Positions 6,752-20,341 of a stretch of DNA of 64,000 nucleotides are shown piece by piece. A model generated the notes under the pieces. The model was not told the origin of the DNA and did no database searches. It saw only the letters and a program-made list of their open reading frames with translations. The stretch's first letter is position 1. The number at the start of each line of letters is the position of its first letter. A program made the translations under genes and the position numbers. Origin of the DNA: Erinaceus europaeus (Eukaryota > Chordata > Mammalia > Eulipotyphla > Erinaceidae); contig NC_080181.1 of NCBI RefSeq assembly GCF_950295315.1, positions 35,741,375-35,805,374 on the forward strand, written 5' to 3'.

Positions 6752-9700
6752 TGGATGGATGGATGATGGATGGATGGATGGATGGATGGATGGACACGTC
6801 AATGGATTGGTATTGTACAGGCAAAGCACCATCTATAGGGGTAGCTGAGACCGCTGGTTTCAGAGCTCTAGTCTGCTCTCAAATGTAAAGCATTAATTTA
6901 TCAATAACAAAATTGAATAAGTACATAAATAAATAAATAAATAAATATAAAAACTGTGTTAAAACATACATGGCGTCTTTGCCTTTCTGAATATGGTTGC
7001 TGTGAGGATCTTAACAAGGAAAGCAGTGTCCTGAGTAGCCCCTTGAAATAGTGGAATATTTCATTTTCCTTTCTTTTTCTTTTTCTTTTTCTTCTTTTAC
7101 TTTCTATGTTCTTGATTATTTATTGGAATAAATGGTCAGGAGTTGAGAGGGAATGGAGGCACAGAGAGTTTGAGACACAGAGAGACACCTGCAGCACTTC
7201 TGCACCACTTGTAAAGATTTCCACCGGCAGTTGGGGACCAGGGTCTTGAAGCCCAGTCCTCCTGCACTGTCACCTGAGTGCTTACCTGGGTGTGGCACCA
7301 CCTGGTACCCTTGATGGGACACTTTTTTTTAGCAATGGAAAGAAATTCTCGTGGCAAGGTAATAAATAAATGAAGAAATAAATAAAAGTGCATTGACATT
7401 AACTCAGTGGAAACACACAGGGACATATACATGTCTGCTACCTGTATTACTAATTCATTTATTTATTAATTGCCTCAAGGGCTTATTGCCACAGCTCAGT
7501 GCCTGCGCCACCAATAATCCACAGCTCCTGCACTCCATATGTTCCCCTTTTGCTGCCCTTGTTGCTTGGTCACTGTGGTGGTGGTTATTGTTGTTGTTGT
7601 TGTTGTTGTTGTTGCTGTTGTTACTGACCTTGAATCTGACAGAGAAAAAAGGAGAGAGGAGGGGAAATACAGAGTGGGGGGAGAAAGATAGAGCCCCTAA
7701 ACACCTGCTTCACCCCCTTAAAGCGACTTCCCTGCAGGTGGGGGTCTGGGGGCCAGACCCCAGATCCTCCCACCTGTCCCCTCTTTTCGCGAGCGCCACA
7801 AGCCCTTAACCCTCTGACACACCGCCAAACATCCCTGGATTTACTTGATAAGGCAATATGACCTGCCGAGTTTTGGATCCTCATTTTCCTGAGTATCACT
7901 CCTGGAGACAGTGTCATGACACGACACAAGGAGATCTCTGGTATCAGAGAGCGCCTGGAACAGCAGCTGGGGCTCTAGTGCCAGGGCAGGGGCAACTTCC
8001 CATCCACCCTCCACGGAGTCCACCTGCCTGCATTTTGGTCCTTTTCCCTCCAAAAAAGATTTTTCCCTTTTTTCACTGAGAAACAGGCAGCAGACTGGTT
8101 ACCCAAGCAGGGGGAAAAAAAATAAAAAAGCCTTTTTTTTTTTTTTAACCGTACTGCATGACCATCTTCTGGGAAGTATAGGTTTTGAACCTGAAAACTC
8201 TGTCTGTCTGTCTGTGTCCTAGTCCACAGAAAGAGCCACTAGCCCAGCCAGATGTCGTGCTCAGAATAGGGTGTTTTTGCCACTCATAGGCCTGCACAGT
8301 GCACTAGGGATTGGACAGCCTGAGACCCAAATGTTACATTGTAGATGGATTGTTTGCAGTTCTTGCTCCCCAGGACATTGGACAGTCTCAACTCCCCTAC
8401 AGCCAGAAAAAAAGACTCTTGACAGCCTTAGAGCAAATGGAGTGGCAGGGAGATGGGAGAGTGTTGCATGTGTGGGCTGCTCATGCCCAGGTGTCTGTGG
8501 GGGGCCATGGCAGAGGCTGTAAGGGGGCAAGGGGGCAGAAGGAGACTGGTTGAGAGGCAGACTGCAGGCAGGGGAGCCCCTGAGGGTTTGCAGTGCTGTG
8601 TGTGGGTGTGGTGGCAGGGGGTTAGGGCAGGTCCCCCTGCTGGATGGTGAGATGGCAGCTGGGCTGGCCCAGGTAACCCAGGGCTGAAGGGAAGCAGCAG
8701 GGTGGCAGGAAAGTAGCGCAGGGAGGCACACAGTAGATGTTAGTTGGGGAGCTGGGGAACAGGGGGCAAGGGAAAGAGGGCATCCTTGAGGAAGTGTCTG
8801 GTCTAGAGAGTGGGGGGAGCTGGAGGCATGGAAGGTCCCAGGAATCAGGGACTGACAGGACCAGATACCTGCACCCACCCACTGGATAGAAGCTGCAGCA
8901 GCCAGAGCAGATGCCCAAAGTGAGTCCCTTTGAGGATGAGGAAGTTGAGGAGGAGGTGAAGGAAGAGGAGGAGGAGGAGGAGGAGGAGGAGGAGGAGGAG
9001 GAGGAGGAGGAGGAGGAGGAGGGGAAGGAGGGCAGCTGTCAGTAGGCAATGGTATTAATAGAGGCCTCCACTATGGAGGCATGTGTCCAGGCAGTCACCC
9101 ACCCAACCTCAGGGGCAGCTCAGGGCACCCAGGGACCTGGTGTGGGTATCTCTGGGGGGGGGGACTGTCAGTCAGTCAGCAGGACTGTGTGTAAGTGCAC
9201 ATGGTGGGACAGGGGCCTGGCGGCCCTTGGCCCCCAGCCCTGGGCTGTCAGATGCCTGCCCCGTGGCCAGACACCCCCCACTCTGCCCATAGCCCCTAGG
9301 CCCGGCCCACCTGCTCCTGTTTTGGCCTTGGGCTCTGGCTCTGGTGGCTGGCCACCACCAGTTTTGGCCTGGGGCTCTGTGTCTGGTGGCTGGCCACCAC
9401 CCCTCAGGTCAAGTTAAGGTTCGGGGTCATGGCTGCTGGTCCACTGGATGGGCAGGGTCCCCGCTACCTAGCAACCGCAGGAGCCATCTGTGATGTCCTA
9501 GCCCCCGGCATTGTGTGCTGGCCACACTGGCACTGGGCAGCCCACCTGCCCTGCCACTAGGTCAGGCAGCAGCGCCCAGACGCCAGGGCCCTGGCACACA
9601 GGGACGGAAGGATAGGAAGACAGTGCTGACCGACGAGGGACCTCAGGGCTGGCAGCCAAGAGAAGAAAGAAGGAGGTGTACCCGGGATCCAGGGAGCCCA

Positions 9701-10148
9701 GGCCAGAGCTGCCTGCATGCCTGCCTGCCTTCCTGGATGTCTGTATGCTGCCTATGTCCAGGTAGGTTTCTCAGGTCCCCTCCACTCCTGTCCTCTCCTG
9801 TCCTCTCCTCTCCTCTCCATCCTTTCCCCTCTCCGCTCCTCTGCACCTTGCTTCTCTCCTCTTGTCTGTCCTCTCTTCCGGGTGCCCTGCTCACCAGCTC
9901 CAGCACTCGTGAAGGTTCTCCAGTGACCGCTGCTTGCAACCCCTTCCACCCCCTCCCTTCCCTGATGTGACCCAGCTCACAGGGTCACCGGCTCACCCCA
10001 CCCACACCCACACCCGCCAACACATTCCCTGGTTCAGCCCCACTGCCCTATTCAGCCGAACTGGCTCCTTTGCAACCTACCTGTGCAGCGTTGATTGTCT
10101 TCATCATTCAAGGAGAGACCTCCTTTTGTACTTAGCTTGGTTGACTGG
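6752..10148. repeat. Unit copy 3
   Basis: 3,397 bp. SINE A 7118-7310, SINE B 7457-7825, poly-T 8133-8146 (14), G-quadruplex motif 8746-8772. States: 708A, 769T, 1086A, 1222G, 1288A, 2750T, 2828G. Private changes: C for G near 6877, T for G in 'ACTGTGTT' near 6957, one extra AAAT repeat relative to copy 1, T at 7551, and loss of one G in the last G-run of the quadruplex motif. Long GAG tract, like copy 6. Confidence 0.97.
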
Positions 10149-13100
10149 TGGATGGATGGATGATGGATGGATGGATGGATGGATGGATGGATGGATGGAT
10201 GGATGGACACGTCAATGGATGGTATTGTACAGGCAAAGCACCATCTATAGGGGTAGCTGAGACCGCTGGTTTCAGAGCTCTAGTCTGCTGTCAAATGTAA
10301 AGCATTAATTTATCAATAACAAAATTGAATAAGTACATAAATAAATAAATATAAAAACTGGGTTAAAACATACATGGCGTCTTTGCCTTTCTGAATATGG
10401 TTGCTGTGAGGATCTTAACAAGGAAAGCAGTGTCCTGAGTAGCCCCTTGAAATAGTGGAATATTTCATTTTCCTTTCTTTTTCTTTTTCTTTTTCTTCTT
10501 TTACTTTCTATGTTCTTGATTATTTATTGGAATAAATGGTCAGGAGTTGAGAGGGAATGGAGGCACAGAGAGTTTGAGACACAGAGAGACACCTGCAGCA
10601 CTTCTGCACCACTTGTAAAGATTTCCACCGGCAGTTGGGGACCAGGGTCTTGAAGCCCAGTCCTCCTGCACTGTCACCTGAGTGCTTACCTGGGTGTGGC
10701 ACCACCTGGTACCCTTGATGGGACACTTTTTTTTAGCAATGGAAAGAAATTCTCGTGGCAAGGTAATAAATAAATGAAGAAATAAATAAAAGTGCATTGA
10801 CATTAACTCAGTGGAAACACACAGGGACATATACATGTCTGCTACCTGTATTACTAATTCATTTATTTATTGATTGCCTCAAGGGCTTATTGCCACAGCT
10901 CAGTGCCTGCGCCACCAATAATCCACAGCTCCAGCACTCCATATGTTCCCCTTTCGCTGCCCTTGTTGCTTGGTCACTGTGGTGGTGGTTATTGTTGTTG
11001 TTGTTGTTGTTGTTGTTGCTGTTGTTACTGACCTTGAATCTGACAGAGAAAAAAGGAGAGAGGAGGGGAAATACAGAGTGGGGGGAGAAAGATAGAGCCC
11101 CTAAACACCTGCTTCACCCCCTTAAAGCGACTTCCCTGCAGGTGGGGGTCTGGGGGCCAGACCCCAGATCCTCCCACCTGTCCCCTCTTTTCGTGAGCGC
11201 CACAAGCCCTTAACCCTCTGACACACCGCCAAACATCCCTGGATTTACTTGATAAGGCAATATGACCTGCCGAGTTTTGGATCCTCATTTTCCTGAGTAT
11301 CACTCCTGGAGACAGTGTCATGACACGACACAAGGAGATCTCTGGTATCAGAGAGCGCCTGGAACAGCAGCTGGGGCTCTAGTGCCAGGGCAGGAGCAAC
11401 TTCCCATCCACCCTCCACGGAGTCCACCTGCCTGCATTTTGGTCCTTTTCCCTCCAAAAATGATTTTTCCCTTTTTTCACTGAGAAACAGGCAGCAGACT
11501 GGTTACCCAAGCAGGGGGAAAAAAAATAAAAAAGCCTTTTTTTTTTTTTTTTTAACCGTACTGCATGACCATCTTCTGGGAAGTATAGGTTTTGAACCTG
11601 AAAACTCTGTCTGTCTGTCTGTGTCCTAGTCCACAGAAAGAGCCACTAGCCCAGCCAGATGTCGTGCTCAGAATAGGGTGTTTTTGCCACTCATAGGCCT
11701 GCACAGTGCACTAGGGATTGGACAGCCTGAGACCCAAATGTTACATTGTAGATGGATTGTTTGCAGTTCTTGCTCCCCAGGACATTGGACAGTCTCAACT
11801 CCCCTACAGCCAGAAAAAAAGACTCTTGACAGCCTTAGAGCAAATGGAGTGGCAGGGAGATGGGAGAGTGTTGCATGTGTGGGCTGCTCATGCCCAGGTG
11901 TCTGTGGGGGGCCATGGCAGAGGCTGTAAGGGGGCAAGGGGGCAGAAGGAGACTGGTTGAGAGGCAGACTGCAGGCAGGGGAGCCCCTGAGGGTTTGCAG
12001 TGCTGTGTGTGGGTGTGGTGGCAGGGGGTTAGGGCAGGTCCCCCTGCTGGATGGTGAGATGGCAGCTGGGCTGGCCCAGGTAACCCAGGGCTGAAGGGAA
12101 GCAGCAGGGTGGCAGGAAAGTAGCGCAGGGAGGCACACAGTAGATGTTAGTTGGGGAGCTGGGGAACAGGGGGCAAGGGGAAAGAGGGCATCCTTGAGGA
12201 AGTGTCTGGTCTAGAGAGTGGGGGGAGCTGGAGGCATGGAAGGTCCCAGGAATCAGGGACTGACAGGACCAGATACCTGCACCCACCCACTGGATAGAAG
12301 CTGCAGCAGCCAGAGCAGATGCCCAAAGTGAGTCCCTTTGAGGATGAGGAAGTTGAGGAGGAGGTGAAGGAAGAGGAGGAGGAGGAGGAGGAGGAGGAGG
12401 AGGAGGAGGAGGAGGAGGGGAAGGAGGGCAGCTGTCAGTAGGCAATGGTATTAATAGAGGCCTCCACTATGGAGGCATGTGTCCAGGCAGTCACCCACCC
12501 AACCTCAGGGGCAGCTCAGGGCACCCAGGGACCTGGTGTGGGTATCTCTGGGGGGGGGGGGACTGTCAGTCAGTCAGCAGGACTGTGTGTAAGTGCACAT
12601 GGTGGGACAGGGGCCTGGCGGCCCTTGGCCCCCAGCCCTGGGCTGTCAGATGCCTGCCCCGTGGCCAGACACCCCCCACTCTGCCCATAGCCCCTAGGCC
12701 CGGCCCACCTGCTCCTGTTTTGGCCTTGGGCTCTGGCTCTGGTGGCTGACCACCACCAGTTTTGGCCTGGGGCTCTGTGTCTGGTGGCTGGCCACCACCC
12801 CTCAGGTCAAGTTAATTTTCGGGGTCATGGCTGCTGGTCCACTGGATGGGCAGGGTCCCCGCTACCTAGCAACCGCAGGAGCCATCTGTGATGTCCTAGC
12901 CCCCGGCATTGTGTGCTGGCCACACCGGCACTGGGCAGCCCACCTGCCCTGCCACTCGGTCAGGCAGCAGCGCCCAGACGCCAGGGCCCTGGCACACAGG
13001 GACAGAAGGATAGGAAGACAGTGCTGACCGACGAGGGACCTCAGGGCTGGCAGCCAAGAGAAGAAAGAAGGAGGTGTACCCGGGATCCAGGGAGCCCAGG

Positions 13101-13546
13101 CCAGAGCTGCCTGCATGCCTGCCTGCCTTCCTGGATGTCTGTATGCTGCCTATGTCCAGGTAGGTTTCTCAGGTCCCCTCCACTCCTGTCCTCTCCTGTC
13201 CTCTCCTCTCCTCTCCATCCTTTCCCCTCTCCGCTCCTCTGCACCTTGCTTCTCTCCTCTTGTCTGTCCTCTCTTCCGGGTGCCCTGCTCACCAGCTCCA
13301 GCACTCGTGAAGGTTCTCCAGTGACCGCTGCTTGCAACCCCTTCCACCCCCTCCCTTCCCTGATGTGACCCAGCTCACAGGGTCACCGGCTCACCCCACC
13401 CACACCCACACCCGCCAACACATTCCCTGGTTCAGCCCCACTGCCCTATTCAGCCGAACTGGCTCCTTTGCAACCTACCTGTGCAGCGTTGATTGTCTTC
13501 ATCATTCAAGGAGAGACCTCCTTTTGTACTTAGCTTGGTTGACTGG
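10149..13546. repeat. Unit copy 4
   Basis: 3,398 bp, GGAT block 56 bp. SINE A 10522-10714, SINE B 10861-11229, poly-T 11537-11553 (17), G-quadruplex motif 12153-12180. States: 708G, 769A, 1021T, 1086A, 1288T, 2573A, 2750C, 2781C. It shares 1021T, 1288T and T17 with copy 7. Private change: TT for GG near 12817 ('GTTAATTTTC'). Confidence 0.97.
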
Positions 13547-16500
13547 TGGATGGATGGATGATGGATGGATGGATGGATGGATGGATGGACACGTCAATGG
13601 ATTGGTATTGTACAGGCAAAGCACCATCTATAGGGGTAGCTGAGACCGCTGGTTTCAGAGCTCTAGTCTGCTGTCAAATGTAAAGCATTAATTTATCAAT
13701 AACAAAATTGAATAAGTACATAAATAAATAAATAAATATAAAAACTGGGTTAAAACATACATGGCGTCTTTGCCTTTCTGAATATGGTTGCTGTGAGGAT
13801 CTTAACAAGGAAAGCAGTGTCCTGAGTAGCCCCTTGAAATAGTGGAATATTTCATTTTCCTTTCTTTTTCTTTTTCTTTTTCTTCTTTTACTTTCTATGT
13901 TCTTGATTATTTATTGGAATAAATGGTCAGGAGTTGAGAGGGAATGGAGGCACAGAGAGTTTGAGACACAGAGAGACACCTGCAGCACTTCTGCACCACT
14001 TGTAAAGATTTCCACCGGCAGTTGGGGACCAGGGTCTTGAAGCCCAGTCCTCCTGCACTGTCACCTGAGTGCTTACCTGGGTGTGGCACCACCTGGTACC
14101 CTTGATGGGACACTTTTTTTTAGCAATGGAAAGAAATTCTCGTGGCAAGGTAATAAATAAATGAAGAAATAAATAAAAGTGCATTGACATTAACTCAGTG
14201 GAAACACACAGGGACATATACATGTCTGCTACCTGTATTACTAATTCATTTATTTATTAATTGCCTCAAGGGCTTATTGCCACAGCTCAGTGCCTGCGCC
14301 ACCAATAATCCACAGCTCCTGCACTCCATATGTTCCCCTTTCGCTGCCCTTGTTGCTTGGTCACTGTGGTGGTGGTTATTGTTGTTGTTGTTGTTGTTGT
14401 TGTTGCTGTTGTTACTGACCTTGAATCTGACAGAGAAAAAAGGAGAGAGGAGGGGAAATACAGAGTGGGGGGAGAAAGATAGAGCCCCTAAACACCTGCT
14501 TCACCCCCTTAAAGCGACTTCCCTGCAGGTGGGGGTCTGGGGGCCAGACCCCAGATCCTCCCACCTGTCCCCTCTTTTCGCGAGCGCCACAAGCCCTTAA
14601 CCCTCTGACACACCGCCAAACATCCCTGGATTTACTTGATAAGGCGATATGACCTGCCGAGTTTTGGATCCTCATTTTCCTGAGTATCACTCCTGGAGAC
14701 AGTGTCATGACACGACACAAGGAGATCTCTGGTATCAGAGAGCGCCTGGAACAGCAGCTGGGGCTCTAGTGCCAGGGCAGGGGCAACTTCCCATCCACCC
14801 TCCACGGAGTCCACCTGCCTGCATTTTGGTCCTTTTCCCTCCAAAAAAGATTTTTCCCTTTTTTCACTGAGAAACAGGCAGCAGACTGGTTACCCAAGCA
14901 GGGGGAAAAAAAATAAAAAAGCCTTTTTTTTTTTTTTAACCGTACTGCATGACCATCTTCTGGGAAGTATAGGTTTTGAACCTGAAAACTCTGTCTGTCT
15001 GTCTGTGTCCTAGTCCACAGAAAGAGCCACTAGCCCAGCCAGATGTCGTGCTCAGAATAGGGTGTTTTTGCCACTCATAGGCCTGCACAGTGCACTAGGG
15101 ATTGGACAGCCTGAGACCCAAATGTTACATTGTAGATGGATTGTTTGCAGTTCTTGCTCCCCAGGACATTGGACAGTCTCAACTCCCCTACAGCCAGAAA
15201 AAAAGACTCTTGACAGCCTTAGAGCAAATGGAGTGGCAGGGAGATGGGAGAGTGTTGCATGTGTGGGCTGCTCATGCCCAGGTGTCTGTGGGGGGCCATG
15301 GCAGAGGCTGTAAGGGGGCAAGGGGGCAGAAGGAGACTGGTTGAGAGGCAGACTGCAGGCAGGGGAGCCCCTGAGGGTTTGCAGTGCTGTGTGTGGGTGT
15401 GGTGGCAGGGGGTTAGGGCAGGTCCCCCTGCTGGATGGTGAGATGGCAGCTGGGCTGGCCCAGGTAACCCAGGGCTGAAGGGAAGCAGCAGGGTGGCAGG
15501 AAAGTAGCGCAGGGAGGCACACAGTAGATGTTAGTTGGGGAGCTGGGGAACAGGGGGCAAGGGGAAAGAGGGCATCCTTGAGGAAGTGTCTGGTCTAGAG
15601 AGTGGGGGGAGCTGGAGGCATGGAAGGTCCCAGGAATCAGGGACTGACAGGACCAGATACCTGCACCCACCCACTGGATAGAAGCTGCAGCAGCCAGAGC
15701 AGATGCCCAAAGTGAGTCCCTTTGAGGATGAGGAAGTTGAGGAGGAGGTGAAGGAAGAGGAGGAGGAGGAGGAGGAGGAGGAGGAGGAGGAGGAGGAGGA
15801 GGGGAAGGAGGGCAGCTGTCAGTAGGCAATGGTATTAATAGAGGCCTCCACTATGGAGGCATGTGTCCAGGCAGTCACCCACCCAACCTCAGGGGCAGCT
15901 CAGGGCACCCAGGGACCTGGTGTGGGTATCTCTGGGGGGGGGGGGACTGTCAGTCAGTCAGCAGGACTGTGTGTAAGTGCACATGGTGGGACAGGGGCCT
16001 GGCGGCCCTTGGCCCCCAGCCCTGGGCTGTCAGATGCCTGCCCCGTGGCCAGACACCCCCCACTCTGCCCATAGCCCCTAGGCCCGGCCCACCTGCTCCT
16101 GTTTTGGCCTTGGGCTCTGGCTCTGGTGGCTGGCCACCACCAGTTTTGGCCTGGGGCTCTGTGTCTGGTGGCTGGCCACCACCCCTCAGGTCAAGTTAAG
16201 GTTCGGGGTCATGGCTGCTGGTCCACTGGATGGGCAGGGTCCCCGCTACCTAGCAACCGCAGGAGCCATCTGTGATGTCCTAGCCCCCGGCATTGTGTGC
16301 TGGCCACACTGGCACTGGGCAGCCCACCTGCCCTGCCACTAGGTCAGGCAGCAGCGCCCAGACGCCAGGGCCCTGGCACACAGGGACGGAAGGATAGGAA
16401 GACAGTGCTGACCGACGAGGGACCTCAGGGCTGGCAGCCAAGAGAAGAAAGAAGGAGGTGTACCCGGGATCCAGGGAGCCCAGGCCAGAGCTGCCTGCAT

Positions 16501-16930
16501 GCCTGCCTGCCTTCCTGGATGTCTGTATGCTGCCTATGTCCAGGTAGGTTTCTCAGGTCCCCTCCACTCCTGTCCTCTCCTGTCCTCTCCTCTCCTCTCC
16601 ATCCTTTCCCCTCTCCGCTCCTCTGCACCTTGCTTCTCTCCTCTTGTCTGTCCTCTCTTCCGGGTGCCCTGCTCACCAGCTCCAGCACTCGTGAAGGTTC
16701 TCCAGTGACCGCTGCTTGCAACCCCTTCCACCCCCTCCCTTCCCTGATGTGACCCAGCTCACAGGGTCACCGGCTCACCCCACCCACACCCACACCCGCC
16801 AACACATTCCCTGGTTCAGCCCCACTGCCCTATTCAGCCGAACTGGCTCCTTTGCAACCTACCTGTGCAGCGTTGATTGTCTTCATCATTCAAGGAGAGA
16901 CCTCCTTTTGTACTTAGCTTGGTTGACTGG
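13547..16930. repeat. Unit copy 5
   Basis: 3,384 bp. SINE A 13909-14101, SINE B 14248-14616, poly-T 14924-14937 (14), G-quadruplex motif 15537-15564. States: 708A, 769T, 1086G, 1222G, 1288A, 2573G, 2750T, 2828G. It is close to copy 6 apart from 708, GGAT length (40 against 60 bp) and GAG length. Confidence 0.97.
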
Positions 16931-19900
16931 TGGATGGATGGATGATGGATGGATGGATGGATGGATGGATGGATGGATGGATGGATGGATGGACACGTCA
17001 ATGGATGGTATTGTACAGGCAAAGCACCATCTATAGGGGTAGCTGAGACCGCTGGTTTCAGAGCTCTAGTCTGCTGTCAAATGTAAAGCATTAATTTATC
17101 AATAACAAAATTGAATAAGTACATAAATAAATAAATATAAAAACTGGGTTAAAACATACATGGCGTCTTTGCCTTTCTGAATATGGTTGCTGTGAGGATC
17201 TTAACAAGGAAAGCAGTGTCCTGAGTAGCCCCTTGAAATAGTGGAATATTTCATTTTCCTTTCTTTTTCTTTTTCTTTTTCTTCTTTTACTTTCTATGTT
17301 CTTGATTATTTATTGGAATAAATGGTCAGGAGTTGAGAGGGAATGGAGGCACAGAGAGTTTGAGACACAGAGAGACACCTGCAGCACTTCTGCACCACTT
17401 GTAAAGATTTCCACCGGCAGTTGGGGACCAGGGTCTTGAAGCCCAGTCCTCCTGCACTGTCACCTGAGTGCTTACCTGGGTGTGGCACCACCTGGTACCC
17501 TTGATGGGACACTTTTTTTTAGCAATGGAAAGAAATTCTCGTGGCAAGGTAATAAATAAATGAAGAAATAAATAAAAGTGCATTGACATTAACTCAGTGG
17601 AAACACACAGGGACATATACATGTCTGCTACCTGTATTACTAATTCATTTATTTATTGATTGCCTCAAGGGCTTATTGCCACAGCTCAGTGCCTGCGCCA
17701 CCAATAATCCACAGCTCCTGCACTCCATATGTTCCCCTTTCGCTGCCCTTGTTGCTTGGTCACTGTGGTGGTGGTTATTGTTGTTGTTGTTGTTGTTGTT
17801 GTTGCTGTTGTTACTGACCTTGAATCTGACAGAGAAAAAAGGAGAGAGGAGGGGAAATACAGAGTGGGGGGAGAAAGATAGAGCCCCTAAACACCTGCTT
17901 CACCCCCTTAAAGCGACTTCCCTGCAGGTGGGGGTCTGGGGGCCAGACCCCAGATCCTCCCACCTGTCCCCTCTTTTCGCGAGCGCCACAAGCCCTTAAC
18001 CCTCTGACACACCGCCAAACATCCCTGGATTTACTTGATAAGGCGATATGACCTGCCGAGTTTTGGATCCTCATTTTCCTGAGTATCACTCCTGGAGACA
18101 GTGTCATGACACGACACAAGGAGATCTCTGGTATCAGAGAGCGCCTGGAACAGCAGCTGGGGCTCTAGTGCCAGGGCAGGGGCAACTTCCCATCCACCCT
18201 CCACGGAGTCCACCTGCCTGCATTTTGGTCCTTTTCCCTCCAAAAAAGATTTTTCCCTTTTTTCACTGAGAAACAGGCAGCAGACTGGTTACCCAAGCAG
18301 GGGGAAAAAAAATAAAAAAGCCTTTTTTTTTTTTTTAACCGTACTGCATGACCATCTTCTGGGAAGTATAGGTTTTGAACCTGAAAACTCTGTCTGTCTG
18401 TCTGTGTCCTAGTCCACAGAAAGAGCCACTAGCCCAGCCAGATGTCGTGCTCAGAATAGGGTGTTTTTGCCACTCATAGGCCTGCACAGTGCACTAGGGA
18501 TTGGACAGCCTGAGACCCAAATGTTACATTGTAGATGGATTGTTTGCAGTTCTTGCTCCCCAGGACATTGGACAGTCTCAACTCCCCTACAGCCAGAAAA
18601 AAAGACTCTTGACAGCCTTAGAGCAAATGGAGTGGCAGGGAGATGGGAGAGTGTTGCATGTGTGGGCTGCTCATGCCCAGGTGTCTGTGGGGGGCCATGG
18701 CAGAGGCTGTAAGGGGGCAAGGGGGCAGAAGGAGACTGGTTGAGAGGCAGACTGCAGGCAGGGGAGCCCCTGAGGGTTTGCAGTGCTGTGTGTGGGTGTG
18801 GTGGCAGGGGGTTAGGGCAGGTCCCCCTGCTGGATGGTGAGATGGCAGCTGGGCTGGCCCAGGTAACCCAGGGCTGAAGGGAAGCAGCAGGGTGGCAGGA
18901 AAGTAGCGCAGGGAGGCACACAGTAGATGTTAGTTGGGGAGCTGGGGAACAGGGGGCAAGGGGAAAGAGGGCATCCTTGAGGAAGTGTCTGGTCTAGAGA
19001 GTGGGGGGAGCTGGAGGCATGGAAGGTCCCAGGAATCAGGGACTGACAGGACCAGATACCTGCACCCACCCACTGGATAGAAGCTGCAGCAGCCAGAGCA
19101 GATGCCCAAAGTGAGTCCCTTTGAGGATGAGGAAGTTGAGGAGGAGGTGAAGGAAGAGGAGGAGGAGGAGGAGGAGGAGGAGGAGGAGGAGGAGGAGGAG
19201 GAGGAGGAGGAGGGGAAGGAGGGCAGCTGTCAGTAGGCAATGGTATTAATAGAGGCCTCCACTATGGAGGCATGTGTCCAGGCAGTCACCCACCCAACCT
19301 CAGGGGCAGCTCAGGGCACCCAGGGACCTGGTGTGGGTATCTCTGGGGGGGGGGGGACTGTCAGTCAGTCAGCAGGACTGTGTGTAAGTGCACATGGTGG
19401 GACAGGGGCCTGGCGGCCCTTGGCCCCCAGCCCTGGGCTGTCAGATGCCTGCCCCGTGGCCAGACACCCCCCACTCTGCCCATAGCCCCTAGGCCCGGCC
19501 CACCTGCTCCTGTTTTGGCCTTGGGCTCTGGCTCTGGTGGCTGGCCACCACCAGTTTTGGCCTGGGGCTCTGTGTCTGGTGGCTGGCCACCACCCCTCAG
19601 GTCAAGTTAAGGTTCGGGGTCATGGCTGCTGGTCCACTGGATGGGCAGGGTCCCCGCTACCTAGCAACCGCAGGAGCCATCTGTGATGTCCTAGCCCCCG
19701 GCATTGTGTGCTGGCCACACTGGCACTGGGCAGCCCACCTGCCCTGCCGCTAGGTCAGGCAGCAGCGCCCAGACGCCAGGGCCCTGGCACACAGGGACGG
19801 AAGGATAGGAAGACAGTGCTGACCGACGAGGGACCTCAGGGCTGGCAGCCAAGAGAAGAAAGAAGGAGGTGTACCCGGGATCCAGGGAGCCCAGGCCAGA

Positions 19901-20341
19901 GCTGCCTGCATGCCTGCCTGCCTTCCTGGATGTCTGTATGCTGCCTATGTCCAGGTAGGTTTCTCAGGTCCCCTCCACTCCTGTCCTCTCCTGTCCTCTC
20001 CTCTCCTCTCCATCCTTTCCCCTCTCCGCTCCTCTGCACCTTGCTTCTCTCCTCTTGTCTGTCCTCTCTTCCGGGTGCCCTGCTCACCAGCTCCAGCACT
20101 CGTGAAGGTTCTCCAGTGACCGCTGCTTGCAACCCCTTCCACCCCCTCCCTTCCCTGATGTGACCCAGCTCACAGGGTCACCGGCTCACCCCACCCACAC
20201 CCACACCCGCCAACACATTCCCTGGTTCAGCCCCACTGCCCTATTCAGCCGAACTGGCTCCTTTGCAACCTACCTGTGCAGCGTTGATTGTCTTCATCAT
20301 TCAAGGAGAGACCTCCTTTTGTACTTAGCTTGGTTGACTGG
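16931..20341. repeat. Unit copy 6
   Basis: 3,411 bp, GGAT block 60 bp. SINE A 17308-17500, SINE B 17647-18015, poly-T 18323-18336 (14), G-quadruplex motif 18936-18963. States: 708G, 769T, 1086G, 1222G, 1288A, 2750T, 2828G. It shares poly-T and GAG lengths with copy 3, 10,190 bp to the left. Private change: G for A at 19749, which creates a CpG. Confidence 0.97.

Noticed and set aside
8261..9049. 262-residue ORF only in copy 3
   Set aside because: It appears because one G is missing near 8770, joining two chance frames. A frameshift that lengthens an ORF in one of 19 copies argues against coding.
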